Assembly (NCBI RefSeq): GCF_004323595.1
Contig: NZ_AP019373.1
Coordinates: 1,054,001 to 1,118,000, forward strand
Length of the DNA stretch: 64,000 bases
Reading direction: 5' to 3'
DNA from: Sulfuricystis thermophila
GTDB lineage: Bacteria > Pseudomonadota > Gammaproteobacteria > Burkholderiales > Rhodocyclaceae
Positions 30,145 through 39,297 of the stretch are shown here, piece after piece. Within the stretch, counting starts at the first letter, position 1. Every line of letters starts with the position of its first letter. The translations under genes and the position numbers were made by a program. Under the pieces are notes generated by a model. The model ran no database searches. It worked only from the letters and a program-made list of their open reading frames with translations, and had not been told where the DNA came from.

Positions 30145-32096
30145 TGCGAGTTGCATGGTAGCGCGATATGGAAAATCGTGCCGCCCTCGGGATTGGCTTC
30201 GAACCAAAGACGGCCATGATGCGCTTCGACGACCGAGCGGCAGATCTTGAGGCCCACGCCGAGACCTTCCTGTTTGGTGGTGTAGAACGGCTCGAACAAC
30301 TGGCTGACTGTGTCCGGCCCGATGCCGCAGCCCCGATCGATCACCGAAATCAGCACTTGGTCGGCGAGCTGCGCCGCGCGCACGGTGAGGACACGCGCCG
30401 CTTCGTCGGTCTGGCCCATCGCTTCGATGCCATTCTTCATCAGGTTGAGGAGAGCCTGGCCGAGCAGGATGCGGTCGGCTTGCAGCAGCGGCAGGTTCGG
30501 GGCGATGTCGCGCTGGATGCGCACCCGCTGGCGGCGTGCGTCGCTGTCCAGCAGGGTGATCAGGTCGGCGAGCAGCAGGCCGATGTCGCAGGGTTCACTT
30601 TTCGGTTCCTGGCGCCGGACGAATTCGTAGATGCGCCGGATGATGCGGCCGGCGCGCTGGGCCTGCTCCTGGCACTTGGCGATGGCAGCATCGATTTCGC
30701 TCTGCGGCGCGCCGGCGGCGATCAGGTTGCGGCAGCCGGTGGCATAGCTGGAAATCGCTGCGAGCGGCTGGTTCAGCTCATGGGCGAGGCTGGAAGCCAT
30801 TTCACCCATCGTGATCAGGCGGGCGCTCGCCTGGAGACGCTCTTCCTGCTGGCGCGCCAGCTCGGCGATGCGTTTGCGTTCGGTGATGTCGACCACCGAA
30901 CCCATCCAGCCGGTGTGCCGGCCCTGGCTGTCGATCAGCGGCGCCTCGATGATCAGTGCATCGAAGATTTCGCCGTTGCGCCGCTTGAGCTTGATTTCGA
31001 AGCCATTACTGGGGGCCTGGCCGGCGAGCACCTTGGCGTGCATCGCGCGTGTCTCGTCGAGATATTCCTCGGCCCAGTAGGGCATCGGCGGCAGGCGGCC
31101 GATCAGCTCTTCCGGTGACCAGCCGACCATGCGGCAGAACGCCGGATTGACGTAGGTGATCATGCCATCGAGATTGCGCGCGCGCAGTCCGGTCTGCACT
31201 GAGTCCTCCATCGCCTTGCGGAAGGCCACTTCGTTCTGCAGGGCGCTCTCCGCTGCCAGCCGCCCTTGCACGTGCCGGCGCAGTGTCCATAGACTGAACA
31301 GCACCAACGCGGCGAGAAACGCCAGCCCTGCCATGATCACCCGGCCGGTCATCGGCGTGGCGCTGCGGTAGGAAGTCGCATGCAGGATCAGGCCGTGACC
31401 GGGCGGATCGAAAGGCATCTGGTAAGCGTTGTCGGTTTCGATCTCCGTGATATTGGAACGCTGGCCAAGGGACTGGCCCGAGGGATCGGCGATCGCGATC
31501 TGGTAGCGTTCGGCGATCCACCACGGAACGCCATCCGCCAGCAGGCGGCGTATCGAATAAACCCCGACGACGATGCCGGCCAGTTCTCCGGCGTGGAAAA
31601 TCGGCACATACACCTCGAATTGCCAGTCGTTGCCGACGGGATAGGGCGGGCCATAGACGGCATGGGCCACCGAAACGGCAAGCCGCTGAGCCGCCATGTC
31701 CGCGGCAGACGATGAGGCGAGCGGGTCGTCCGATACCGGTGGGTAGGCATCGAGTTGCTCGCCGGAGGGCGCAAGCCAGCGCACCTGAATGACGCCGGAA
31801 TTGCTGGCGATGACGGGTGCCGCATGGGCCTGGAAGGTTTCGCGCTGCCCGATGCGCTGTGGATCGAAACGGCCGAGCAGGTCTTCGTTGTGGTGGAGCA
31901 CGAAGCGCAGATTCTGCTCGAGCCAGAGCATGTCGCTTATCAGCGCCGTGCGTTTTTCTTCCCGGTCGCTGCGCTCGAGGTACCAGAACAGCGCGAAGAT
32001 GCCGGCGACGAACAGCAGGATCGAGACACGCGGCAGCCACCACCACAGCTGTCCGCTGTTGGTGGCGGGTGGCCGGGCGGGAATGGGTGCGGTCAT
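30141..32096 (-). CDS. PAS-domain sensor histidine kinase, partner of the FixJ-type regulator
   Basis: The 651-residue kinase has a membrane helix at about residues 22-41, a periplasmic sensor region to about 255, and a second helix (VIMAGLAFLAALVLFSLW). A PAS/PAC domain follows (about 300-410, YVNPAFCRMVGWSPEELIG). The HisKA box is SSLAHELNQPLAAISSY (His near 437) and the HATPase has N, G1 and G2 boxes (NLMKNGIEAM, DRGCGIG, GLGVGLKI). The ELNQPLAA form is the one typical of FixL/TodS/DctB-like kinases. The signal is unknown. It is translationally coupled to the regulator gene downstream. Confidence 0.93.
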   Translation of the reverse strand: MTAPIPARPPATNSGQLWWWLPRVSILLFVAGIFALFWYLERSDREEKRTALISDMLWLEQNLRFVLHHNEDLLGRFDPQRIGQRETFQAHAAPVIASNSGVIQVRWLAPSGEQLDAYPPVSDDPLASSSAADMAAQRLAVSVAHAVYGPPYPVGNDWQFEVYVPIFHAGELAGIVVGVYSIRRLLADGVPWWIAERYQIAIADPSGQSLGQRSNITEIETDNAYQMPFDPPGHGLILHATSYRSATPMTGRVIMAGLAFLAALVLFSLWTLRRHVQGRLAAESALQNEVAFRKAMEDSVQTGLRARNLDGMITYVNPAFCRMVGWSPEELIGRLPPMPYWAEEYLDETRAMHAKVLAGQAPSNGFEIKLKRRNGEIFDALIIEAPLIDSQGRHTGWMGSVVDITERKRIAELARQQEERLQASARLITMGEMASSLAHELNQPLAAISSYATGCRNLIAAGAPQSEIDAAIAKCQEQAQRAGRIIRRIYEFVRRQEPKSEPCDIGLLLADLITLLDSDARRQRVRIQRDIAPNLPLLQADRILLGQALLNLMKNGIEAMGQTDEAARVLTVRAAQLADQVLISVIDRGCGIGPDTVSQLFEPFYTTKQEGLGVGLKICRSVVEAHHGRLWFEANPEGGTIFHIALPCNSQ

Positions 32097-32153
32097 TCGG
32101 ACAGGGCAGTGAGCAGAAGCTGCCGACCGCGAAAAAGTCGCCCCGCTACGGCT

Positions 32154-32534
32154 TCAGGCTGGGCGAGGCTTGTTCGGGTGGTTCTGCGGCTTGCTGCCAC
32201 CCGGCGGCCGGTTGCCGCCCTGGCCTGGCTTGCCCTTGGTCTTGCCTTTCAGGCGGTGCTTGCCATGGAAGGCAGGCTTGCCGACATAGCTCCCAGGCGG
32301 CTGGTTGCCGATGCGGTTGCCTGGAGCGGTCTGGATTTCGAGCTCGTTCAGTTCGTCCCATTCGGCGTCGGTGCGGTCGCGCTCCGGAATCGCCAGCAAT
32401 TCGCGGATGCGGCGGCGCGGGTCGAATGCCGGGGGTGGGGGTGGCGCGCTGGCCACGACGGGCGCCGCGACCGGTGCGTCGGATGCGGCGACGGGAGAGG
32501 AAAGGTCTTCGTTCTCCAAGGGATTCCCGATCAA
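32154..32534 (-). CDS. small proline-rich basic hypothetical protein
   Basis: The frame encodes up to 126 residues from a TTG codon; no ATG exists in it, so the start is uncertain. The sequence begins with an acidic/alanine-proline stretch (APPPPPAFDPRRR). A short predicted-helical core follows (RRRIRELLAIPERDRTDAEWDELNELEI), then a glycine-, lysine- and proline-rich tail (KGKTKGKPGQGGNRPPGG). The core looks conserved in composition but I cannot name a family. It sits between the kinase and the ribonucleotide reductase on the same strand, after two hairpins. Confidence 0.5.
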   Translation of the reverse strand: MIGNPLENEDLSSPVAASDAPVAAPVVASAPPPPPAFDPRRRIRELLAIPERDRTDAEWDELNELEIQTAPGNRIGNQPPGSYVGKPAFHGKHRLKGKTKGKPGQGGNRPPGGSKPQNHPNKPRPA

Positions 32535-32633
32535 TCAAAAATTGAAAATGGATTTGCTCATTGCATGCTCGGCATGCCTGCCGTCAGAAAATTCTTGGTA
32601 TGACGGCTGGGGGCGCAAGGCGTATCCCCAAAA

Positions 32634-32659
32634 AAGCCAGCGTACTCTGACGCTGGCTT
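32634..32659 (-). terminator. rho-independent terminator downstream of the ribonucleotide reductase gene
   Basis: A 10-bp stem (AGCCAGCGT/ACGCTGGCT core, 32635-32643 and 32650-32658) with a six-base loop is followed, on the minus strand, by TTTTTT. Confidence 0.85.
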
Positions 32660-32679
32660 CTCATAATGTACCAGAAATT

Positions 32680-32707
32680 CCGGCCCGGGGGTTGCCCCCT
32701 GGGCCGG
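32680..32707 (-). other. strong GC hairpin just after the ribonucleotide reductase stop
   Basis: The arms CCGGCCCGGGGG and CCCCCTGGGCCGG pair over 12 bp with one G-T pair and a four-base loop. It lies eight bases after the stop codon and upstream of the T-rich terminator, so it may block 3-prime exonucleases or strengthen termination. Confidence 0.75.
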
Positions 32708-32715
32708 CTTTGGCT

Positions 32716-35625
32716 TCAGCCACACGTGCCGACCGCGCCGCAGGCGGTGCAGAAGTCGCAGCCGTCTTTGCGGATCACGGTCATGTTGCCGCATTCCGGG
32801 CACAGCGAGCCCTGGGTGACCTTGAGTTCACCCTTCTTGTCGCTCGGCCGCTCGAGGATGCCCATTTCGCGGGTCGGGAACCCTTGTTCGTCGAGGATGC
32901 CGAGCATCGCGTAACGGTGGATGATCAGCCGCGCAATGTAGGCCACCGTCGAAGGCCAGTTCTGCTGCTTGTTCGAGCCCGGCACACGGGCCATGAAATC
33001 ACCCAGGGGCTCGGGGTAGTTCAGGAGCTTCCTGAGTTTCATGCCGATCCAGGCCGGATCCATCACGCGCATGTCGAGCGAGAGCAGCTTGGTCAGGCCG
33101 TCGAGCGCACGCGGATAATTGCCAGACAGCCAGCAGGAATAGGGGCGGGTGACGCCGTCGGGCAGCGTGATTTCCTTGAGGCCGAGCACGAAATCCTCGC
33201 GCGAGGCCGGGTTGACGATATCGACCGTCCAGGACAGCGTGCCGTCGGTGCCGGTCTTCGGCTCGTCGCGCGAGAACATGCAATCGAGCACGGGGGTGGC
33301 GCCGTCGCTGACCAGCGCGCCGAGCTGTTCGCAGCGGTAGCGGATCACCTGCGCCAGCGCCGATACGGCGCCGGGCATCAGCTTCAGCTCGCCATGCGGC
33401 GGGAAGGGCATCTCGAAGGGTTCGTCGCCGACCGTGCTGGCCAGCACGTCGAGCTTGAGTTTCAGCCAGGCCGGGTCGTTGGCACGCATGTCCATCGACA
33501 GGGTCTTGGCCACCGCACCGAGGCCGCGTGGCTGTTCGGTACCGTTGACCCAGACCTCGAAGGGCACCTGCTGGCGCTTTTCGTTCTCGATCTGGCCGAC
33601 GAACAGCGCGAACTCGCCGTGCGGCGTCTCGATCATGTAGGTCCAGGCGGCATTGCCGTCGGGCAGACGCGGGCGCCCCGGCCAGCGCAGCGAGGCCAGC
33701 ACGGGGGCGGGCAGCGAGCCGATCGACAGACGGCGGTTGGCGCCGTCGAGCGTGACGTCCTGCGGCTGTTTCTGGGCGTTCTGCCCCTGGCCCGGTTGCT
33801 GCGGTTCGACCGACAGCACGCTGCCGAGCACTGCATTCGGCCGGTAGGTAGCCAGCCCCTTGAGGCCGGATTTCCAGGCGACCAGATAGAGATCCTCGAA
33901 TTCGGCGTACGGGTAGTCGGCCGGGACGTTGACGGTCTTGGAGATCGAGGTGTCGACGTAGGGGGCGACGGCGGCGACCATTTCCTCATGCGCCTTGGCC
34001 GAGATTTCCAGTGCGGTGACGAAATAGTCGGGCAGGGCGTTGGTGTCACCGCCCAGATGCTTGTAAAGCCGCCAGGCGTAATCCTCGACCGCATATTCCT
34101 TGTGCGTACCATCCGGCATGCGCTTCTTGCGCATGTAGGTCCAGGAGAAGGGCGGCTCGATGCCGTTCGATGCATTGTCGGCAAAGGCCAGCGAAATGGT
34201 GCCGGTCGGCGCGATCGACAAGAGGTGCGAATTGCGGATGCCATACTTTCTGATCGCGTCCTTGATGTGCTGCGGCAGGCGCGAGGCGAAGTTGCCGCCG
34301 GTCAGATACAGATCGGCGTTGAACAGCGGGAAGGGGCCGCGCTCCTTGGCGAGCTCCACCGAGGTCAGGTAGGCGCGGTCGCGCATGAATTCGGCGATCT
34401 TCGCGGCGGTCCGGCGTGCTTCCTCCGTGTCATAGCGCAGGCCGAGCATGATCAACGCATCGCCCAGACCGGTGAACCCGAGGCCGACGCGGCGCTTGGC
34501 GGCGGCTTCGGCCTGCTGTTGCGGCAGCGGCCAGTGGGTGACGTCGAGCACGTTGTCGAGCATGCGGACGGCGACTTCGATGACCTTGCCGAAGCCGGCG
34601 TAATCGAAATCGGCGGTTTCCGAGAAGGGCTGGCGCACGAACAGCGTCAAGTTGATCGAACCGAGGCAGCAGCAGCCATAGGGCGGCAGCGGCTGTTCGG
34701 CGCAGGGGTTGGTGGCCTCGATCGTCTCGCAGTAGTTGAGGTTGTTGTCCTTGTTCATCCGGTCGATGAACAGGATGCCCGGCTCGGCATGGTCGTAGGT
34801 CGAGCGCATGATCTGGTCCCACAGCTCGCGCGCCGGCACCTTGCGATAGACCCACAGCCCGTCATCGCGCTGATAGGCACCGGCCTGCTTCAGCTCGTCG
34901 GTGGGTTCGGCGCGATGCACGAGTTCGACCTCGCTCCCTGCTTCGACGGCCTGCATGAACGCATCGGTGACACCGACCGAGATGTTGAAATTCGTCAGGT
35001 CGCCATGGTCCTTCGCGTGGATGAAGGCCTCGATGTCCGGGTGGTCGCAGCGCAGCACACCCATCTGCGCGCCGCGGCGCGAACCGGCGGATTCGACGGT
35101 TTCGCACGAACGGTCGAAGACGCGCATGTAGGAAACCGGCCCAGAGGCACGCGAGTGGGTACCGCGCACGAAGGCGCCGACCGGGCGGATGCTGGAAAAG
35201 TCATAACCGACACCGCCGCCGCGCCGCATCGTTTCTGCGGCCTGCGCCAGCGCGGTATAGATGCCGGGGCGGCCATCCACCACCTCGGAGATCGAGTCGC
35301 CGACGGGTTGCACGAAGCAGTTGATGAGGGTAGCGCAGAGATCCGTGCCGGCGGCCGAGTTGATGCGACCGGCGGGAATGAAGCCGTTCTCCTGGGCGTC
35401 GAGGAAGCGCTCCTGCCAGTAGGTGCGCCGCTCTTCCGCCTCGACGGAAGCCAGCGCGTGGGCAACGCGCACGCGCACGTCATGGACGTTGCGCTCGTTG
35501 CCCTTGGCGTATTTTTCCAGCAATACCTCGCCGGAAATCTCTTGCGGCAACAGCAGGCCGAGCTGCCCGGTGTGTTGCTGCGCTTCGCCAATGCTGTCTA
35601 GATCGGTGGTCTGTTCGGTCGTCAT
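32716..35625 (-). CDS. nrdJ: adenosylcobalamin-dependent (class II) ribonucleotide reductase
   Basis: This enzyme makes deoxyribonucleotides with or without oxygen, using vitamin B12. The 969-residue product has the class II core: the first active-site cysteine in [21 protein letters not shown], and the radical-site motif [14 protein letters not shown]. The C-terminal third holds two related segments, each with a MDMR..DPAW block (near residues 720 and 865), resembling duplicated TSCPD-type domains. It ends in a zinc-ribbon-like cluster ([14 protein letters not shown]). Pseudomonas has a split NrdJa/NrdJb; here both parts are one chain. Candidate NrdR boxes lie upstream. Confidence 0.95.
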   Translation of the reverse strand: MTTEQTTDLDSIGEAQQHTGQLGLLLPQEISGEVLLEKYAKGNERNVHDVRVRVAHALASVEAEERRTYWQERFLDAQENGFIPAGRINSAAGTDLCATLINCFVQPVGDSISEVVDGRPGIYTALAQAAETMRRGGGVGYDFSSIRPVGAFVRGTHSRASGPVSYMRVFDRSCETVESAGSRRGAQMGVLRCDHPDIEAFIHAKDHGDLTNFNISVGVTDAFMQAVEAGSEVELVHRAEPTDELKQAGAYQRDDGLWVYRKVPARELWDQIMRSTYDHAEPGILFIDRMNKDNNLNYCETIEATNPCAEQPLPPYGCCCLGSINLTLFVRQPFSETADFDYAGFGKVIEVAVRMLDNVLDVTHWPLPQQQAEAAAKRRVGLGFTGLGDALIMLGLRYDTEEARRTAAKIAEFMRDRAYLTSVELAKERGPFPLFNADLYLTGGNFASRLPQHIKDAIRKYGIRNSHLLSIAPTGTISLAFADNASNGIEPPFSWTYMRKKRMPDGTHKEYAVEDYAWRLYKHLGGDTNALPDYFVTALEISAKAHEEMVAAVAPYVDTSISKTVNVPADYPYAEFEDLYLVAWKSGLKGLATYRPNAVLGSVLSVEPQQPGQGQNAQKQPQDVTLDGANRRLSIGSLPAPVLASLRWPGRPRLPDGNAAWTYMIETPHGEFALFVGQIENEKRQQVPFEVWVNGTEQPRGLGAVAKTLSMDMRANDPAWLKLKLDVLASTVGDEPFEMPFPPHGELKLMPGAVSALAQVIRYRCEQLGALVSDGATPVLDCMFSRDEPKTGTDGTLSWTVDIVNPASREDFVLGLKEITLPDGVTRPYSCWLSGNYPRALDGLTKLLSLDMRVMDPAWIGMKLRKLLNYPEPLGDFMARVPGSNKQQNWPSTVAYIARLIIHRYAMLGILDEQGFPTREMGILERPSDKKGELKVTQGSLCPECGNMTVIRKDGCDFCTACGAVGTCG

Positions 35626-35960
35626 TTGTCTCTAACCTCGGGCTGGCAGTGTTGATGGGAAGTCGAGCGGGAAGGAAGCTTAACGAGAACGCTGAAAACC
35701 TCAAAGCAAAAAAAATTGCCTATATAAAAATCAATACCTTGCGTTTTCTCTAGTAGCTGCGGTTATTTTTACTACTAGATCTAGTGGGTTTGGCGCGAGA
35801 AAAAGGGCACCAAAAATCAGTCTGTTGTGTCGACTTCCGGGTATTCCGGGTCACGCCGATTTTGTTGCGCTGCAATAATGGCAGCGGAAAAAAGGGGCTT
35901 GACGAGAATCCGGAAGGCGTTCTTTCCTTCCGGCATCTGGCCGGAAAAAATCCCGCCATA
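35626..35960. other. 335-base AT-richer regulatory gap upstream of nrdJ
   Basis: No gene is seen. The gap holds an A-tract (35706-35714), the two NrdR-like boxes, and a near-direct repeat of TTCCGGGT around 35836-35852. An 8-bp hairpin CCGGAAGG/CCTTCCGG (35910-35917 and 35926-35933) lies downstream of the uup stop. I looked for a cobalamin riboswitch and did not find a B12-box-like sequence. Confidence 0.6.
35741..35787 (-). promoter_or_regulatory. candidate tandem NrdR boxes upstream of nrdJ
   Basis: The 16-bp near-palindrome CTACTAGATCTAGTGG (35772-35787) has the form of an NrdR box. Exactly 31 bp away, the half site TCTAGTAG (35749-35756) repeats its right half TCTAGTGG. Known NrdR sites come as pairs about three helical turns apart, and this spacing fits. 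The second box is poorly conserved in its other half. Confidence 0.55.
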
Positions 35961-37871
35961 TCACTTTAGACGAGTTTCGAGGCTTTCCCAGCGCTCCAGC
36001 AGGGCCAACAGTTCATCGTCGATGGCGGCCAGCCGCGCCGCAACGGCTTGCGCCTGCTGCGGGTCGCCATACAGTGCAGGGTCTGAGAGGCGCTGCGCCA
36101 GGCTTTTCTGCTCGGCTTCGAGTGTGGCGATGGACTCGGGCAAAGCTTCCAGTTCGCGTTGTTCTTTCCAAGAGAGCCTGTCGGGCCTCGTTTTGCTTTC
36201 GTGCCGTCCTGCCAGCGCCGACTTTTGCGAAGCGGATTGTGGCGGCGGATTGCGCGGGGACTCGCGGCGTTCGCTTTGATACGCCGCCCAGTCGCTGTAG
36301 CCGCCGGCATTTTCGCGCCAACGGCCATCGCCTTCGGCAGCGATGGTCTGGGTGACGATGGCATCGAGAAAGGCGCGGTCGTGGCTGACCAAAAACACCG
36401 TGCCGGGATAGTCCTGCAGCAGGTCTTCGAGCAGGTCGAGCGTTTCGATGTCGAGATCGTTGGTCGGCTCGTCGAGCACGAGCACGTTGGCTGGCCGCGC
36501 GAACAGACGCGCCAGGAGCAGGCGGTTCTTTTCTCCGCCGGAGAGCGATTTCACTGGCGAGCGCGCACGTTGCGGCGCGAACAGGAAGTCGCCGAGATAG
36601 CCGACGACGTGCTTTCTTTTTCCGCCGATCTCGACCCAGTCCGAACCCGGCGAGATGAGGTCGGCGAGCGTGGCCTCGGGATCGAGCTGGGCTCGGAACT
36701 GGTCGAAGTAGGCGATCTCGAGCTTCGTGCCGCGCTTCACCGTGCCGCTGTCGGGCTTGAGTTCACCCAGGATGAGGCGCAGCAGGGTGGTCTTGCCAGC
36801 CCCATTGGGGCCGATGATGCCGACGCGGTCGCCCCGGAGGATGCGGCAGGAGAAGTCGCGTACGACGCGCCGCTCGCCGAAGGCCTTGCTGACGTGATCG
36901 AGCTCGGCCACCACCTGCCCGCTCTTTTCGCCGGCATCGAGGCGCAACCGCGCCTCGCCGATCCGCTCGCGGCGTGCAGCGCGCTCGGCACGCAGCTGTT
37001 CGAGCCGCTGGACGCGGAACACGGCACGGGTGCGGCGCGCCTCGACGCCCTGCCGGATCCACGCTTCTTCTTCCTTCAGCAGTTTGTCGAAACGCTGCTG
37101 CGCCTTTGCTTCGTCGGCGAGTTCGCGCTCCTTGCGCTCCCGGTAGGCCGCGAAGCTGCCGGGGTAGCTGGTCAGCCGGCCGCGGTCGAGTTCGACGATC
37201 CTCGTGGCTAGCCGGTCGAGAAAGCGCCGGTCGTGGGTGACGAATAGCAGGGTCAGCCGGTTTTCGAGCAGAAAGGTTTCCAGCCACTCGATCGCGTCGA
37301 TGTCGAGATGGTTCGTCGGTTCGTCGAGCAGCAACACGTCGGGAGCGACGGCGAGTGCCTGGGCCAGCGCGACACGCTTTTTCTGGCCGCCGGAGAGCGT
37401 GCCGATCCGCGCATCGGCGTCGAGGGTGAAACGCGCGATCACCTGCTCGGCGCGCGCCTCGTAAGCCCAGACACCGAGGGCTTCCATCTCGTGCTGCAGC
37501 GTTTCCATGCGTGCGAGCAACGGCGCCTGGTCGGTCTCGGCGTCCGCCAAGCGATGCGCGACATCGTGATATTCGGCGAGCAGCCGGCTGGTTGCCCCCA
37601 TGCCGGCGACCACGGTCTCGAATACCGTGAGATCGGGATCGAGCGGCGGCTCCTGGGGCACATAGCCGATCCTGAGGCCGGGCTGCAGCCACAGGGTGCC
37701 GTCGTCGAGGTGGGCCTTGCCAGCCAACGCAGCGAGCAGCGAGGATTTGCCGCTGCCGTTCCTGCCGATCAGCGCGACGCGCTCGCCGGCATCGAGCTGG
37801 AAATCGGCTGCGTCGAGCAGTGGCACATGGCCGTAGGCGAGGTGGCCGGCGTCGAGTTTGATGAGGGGCAT
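35961..37871 (-). CDS. uup: ABC-F ATPase, Uup type
   Basis: The 636-residue protein has two ABC domains in one chain and no membrane part. Walker A motifs are GRNGSGKSSLLAAL and GPNGAGKTTLLRLI, signatures LSGGQKKRVALAQ and LSGGEKNRLLLAR, and both have LDEPTNHLD or LDEPTNDLD. A charged coiled-coil tail (about residues 565-636) is the Uup DNA-binding domain type. The linker before it (codons 549-557) is a dispersed-repeat copy read QKSALAGRH. ABC-F proteins act on the ribosome; Uup also affects transposon excision in Escherichia coli. Its start abuts the nitroreductase stop. Confidence 0.93.
   Translation of the reverse strand: MPLIKLDAGHLAYGHVPLLDAADFQLDAGERVALIGRNGSGKSSLLAALAGKAHLDDGTLWLQPGLRIGYVPQEPPLDPDLTVFETVVAGMGATSRLLAEYHDVAHRLADAETDQAPLLARMETLQHEMEALGVWAYEARAEQVIARFTLDADARIGTLSGGQKKRVALAQALAVAPDVLLLDEPTNHLDIDAIEWLETFLLENRLTLLFVTHDRRFLDRLATRIVELDRGRLTSYPGSFAAYRERKERELADEAKAQQRFDKLLKEEEAWIRQGVEARRTRAVFRVQRLEQLRAERAARRERIGEARLRLDAGEKSGQVVAELDHVSKAFGERRVVRDFSCRILRGDRVGIIGPNGAGKTTLLRLILGELKPDSGTVKRGTKLEIAYFDQFRAQLDPEATLADLISPGSDWVEIGGKRKHVVGYLGDFLFAPQRARSPVKSLSGGEKNRLLLARLFARPANVLVLDEPTNDLDIETLDLLEDLLQDYPGTVFLVSHDRAFLDAIVTQTIAAEGDGRWRENAGGYSDWAAYQSERRESPRNPPPQSASQKSALAGRHESKTRPDRLSWKEQRELEALPESIATLEAEQKSLAQRLSDPALYGDPQQAQAVAARLAAIDDELLALLERWESLETRLK
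36201..36225 (-). repeat. dispersed 25-bp repeat, copy 10
   Basis: Minus-strand consensus with spacer AGGA, preceded by AAAG. It lies in the linker before the Uup C-terminal coiled coil. Confidence 0.92.
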
Positions 37872-38456
37872 TTACAGAATCTTGCAGACTTCCTCGAAGC
37901 TCGGGCGAGGACTGCGCGGGAACAGAGCTGCCGGGTCGCCGTAGCCGAGATTGCAGATGAAGTTGCTCTTGACCGTCGTACCGGCGAAGAATTCGGCATC
38001 CACGGCGGCGGCGTCGAAGCCGGACATCGGCCCGCAGTCGAGGCCGAGCGCGCGTGCGGCGAGCATGAAATAAGCGCCCTGCAGGCTGCTGTTGCGGAAT
38101 GCGGTGGCCTCGATCAGCGCGTCGTTGCCGACGAACCAGGACCTTGCGTCGGTGTGCGGAAACAGTTTCGGCAACTGCTCGTAGAACGCCATGTCCATGC
38201 CGAGGATCGCGGTGACCGGTGCGGCGAGCGTCTTGGCGCGGTTGCCTTCCATCAGCAGCGGTACAAGTCGCGCCTTCGCCTCCGGCGACTTGACATAGAC
38301 CACCCGCAATGGCCAGCAGTTGGCGCTGGTCGGGCCCCATTTCATCAGCTCGTGGAGTTCGACGAGCAGGCTGTCGGGCACCGGTTTGTCCTGCCAGGCG
38401 TTGTGAGTGCGTGCGCTGCGGAACAGTTGATCGAGGGCGGCATCATCGAGTTTCAT
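37872..38456 (-). CDS. nitroreductase family protein, RutE/malonic semialdehyde reductase type
   Basis: The 194-residue FMN protein resembles RutE and the HadB/RutE subgroup of nitroreductases: [15 protein letters not shown] at the N-terminus, [17 protein letters not shown] (FMN site), and [13 protein letters not shown] with [11 protein letters not shown] near the C-terminus. The physiological substrate is uncertain; RutE reduces malonic semialdehyde, but no pyrimidine-degradation genes are near. It is contiguous with uup and divergent from nikR. Confidence 0.88.
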   Translation of the reverse strand: MKLDDAALDQLFRSARTHNAWQDKPVPDSLLVELHELMKWGPTSANCWPLRVVYVKSPEAKARLVPLLMEGNRAKTLAAPVTAILGMDMAFYEQLPKLFPHTDARSWFVGNDALIEATAFRNSSLQGAYFMLAARALGLDCGPMSGFDAAAVDAEFFAGTTVKSNFICNLGYGDPAALFPRSPRPSFEEVCKIL

Positions 38457-38496
38457 GGCTTATCCTTTCATTGTTGGTGTTGGGGAGAGCGAGACT

Positions 38497-38970
38497 ATGG
38501 AACGTATCACCATTTCGTTGGACGAGGCGCTGGCGCGAGAGTTCGATGCGCTGATCGCGCGGCGCGGTTATCGTAACCGCTCGGAGGCAATGCGCGACCT
38601 GTTGCGCGAACATCTCGAAACGGCGCGGCGGGGCACCGAGTCGGGGTACTGCGTCGCCAACCTTTCTTATGTCTATAACCATCACGAACGCGATTTGGCC
38701 GAGCGGCTGACGAGCCTGCAACACGCTCATCACGACCTGACGGTGGCGACGATGCACGCACATCTCGACCACGACAACTGTCTGGAAAGCGTGATCCTGC
38801 GCGGCCCGACCGCCAGCGTGCGCGCTTTTGCCGACGCGCTGATCGCCGAGCGCGGCGTGCGTCACGGGCAGGTGAATGTCGTTTCGGTGGAGATCGAAAA
38901 CAGTGCCCATGCCCATGGTTACCGGCCGCGCGGCGCGGCGATGCACCAGCATCTGCGGCCGAAGAGCTGA
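38497..38970 (+). CDS. nikR: nickel-responsive transcriptional regulator
   Basis: The 157-residue protein has an N-terminal ribbon-helix-helix (ERITISLDEALAREFDALI, NRSEAMRDLLRE) and a C-terminal ACT-like nickel domain. The nickel ligands His76, His87, His89 and Cys95 fall at exactly the positions known for Escherichia coli NikR. The start at 38497 has GGGGAGAG upstream; an earlier ATG at 38455 would overlap the divergent gene. No nickel transporter, hydrogenase or urease gene is in the window, so its target is elsewhere or unknown. Confidence 0.95.
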   Translation: MERITISLDEALAREFDALIARRGYRNRSEAMRDLLREHLETARRGTESGYCVANLSYVYNHHERDLAERLTSLQHAHHDLTVATMHAHLDHDNCLESVILRGPTASVRAFADALIAERGVRHGQVNVVSVEIENSAHAHGYRPRGAAMHQHLRPKS

Positions 38971-38987
38971 AAGGGCAAGGCAGCCTC

Positions 38988-39197
38988 TCAGGCGATCAGA
39001 TCGGGCCCGAGCAACCTCTCTACCGCAGCGATGCGATCCTTGAGCAGCAGCTTGCGTTTCTTCAGCCGGCGCAACAGCAGCTCATCGTGCGGCGGGTTTT
39101 CTTCCAGCCGGGCGATGCTGGCATCGAGATCGTGATGCTCGCTCTTGAGTTCTTCGAGCAGCGCCTGCAGGGCTTGCGGATCATCGGGCAGACTCAT
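38988..39197 (-). CDS. YdcH-like DUF465 protein
   Basis: The 69-residue protein is a helical hairpin with the DUF465 pattern (LEELKSEHHDLDASIARLEENPP, LRRLKKRKLLLKDRIAAVERLL). Function is unknown. The start is set at 39197 (MSLPDDPQALQ), since the upstream extension to 39233 lacks family features. It is divergent from greB and convergent with nikR. Confidence 0.88.
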   Translation of the reverse strand: MSLPDDPQALQALLEELKSEHHDLDASIARLEENPPHDELLLRRLKKRKLLLKDRIAAVERLLGPDLIA

Positions 39198-39266
39198 GGC
39201 GTCGATCCTATGCCGAAGCTCGGGGTTTGGCAATCATGCCCGTAAAATGGCGCCCCTGAAAAGCGC

Positions 39267-39291
39267 AAACTCGGCGCTGGCAAAGCGGCAC
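39267..39291 (+). repeat. dispersed 25-bp repeat, copy 11
   Basis: Consensus with spacer AAAG, preceded by AAAC. It ends six bases before the greB ATG. Confidence 0.92.
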
Positions 39292-39297
39292 TGGATC

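Noticed and set aside
32305-35601. A 1098-codon plus-strand frame across the ribonucleotide reductase region
   Set aside because: It is the antisense shadow of nrdJ. The minus-strand protein has complete active-site motifs; the plus-strand translation has none.
35626-35960. Cobalamin riboswitch upstream of the B12-dependent reductase
   Set aside because: No B12-box-like element or suitable multi-stem structure was found; the gap fits a protein-controlled promoter better.
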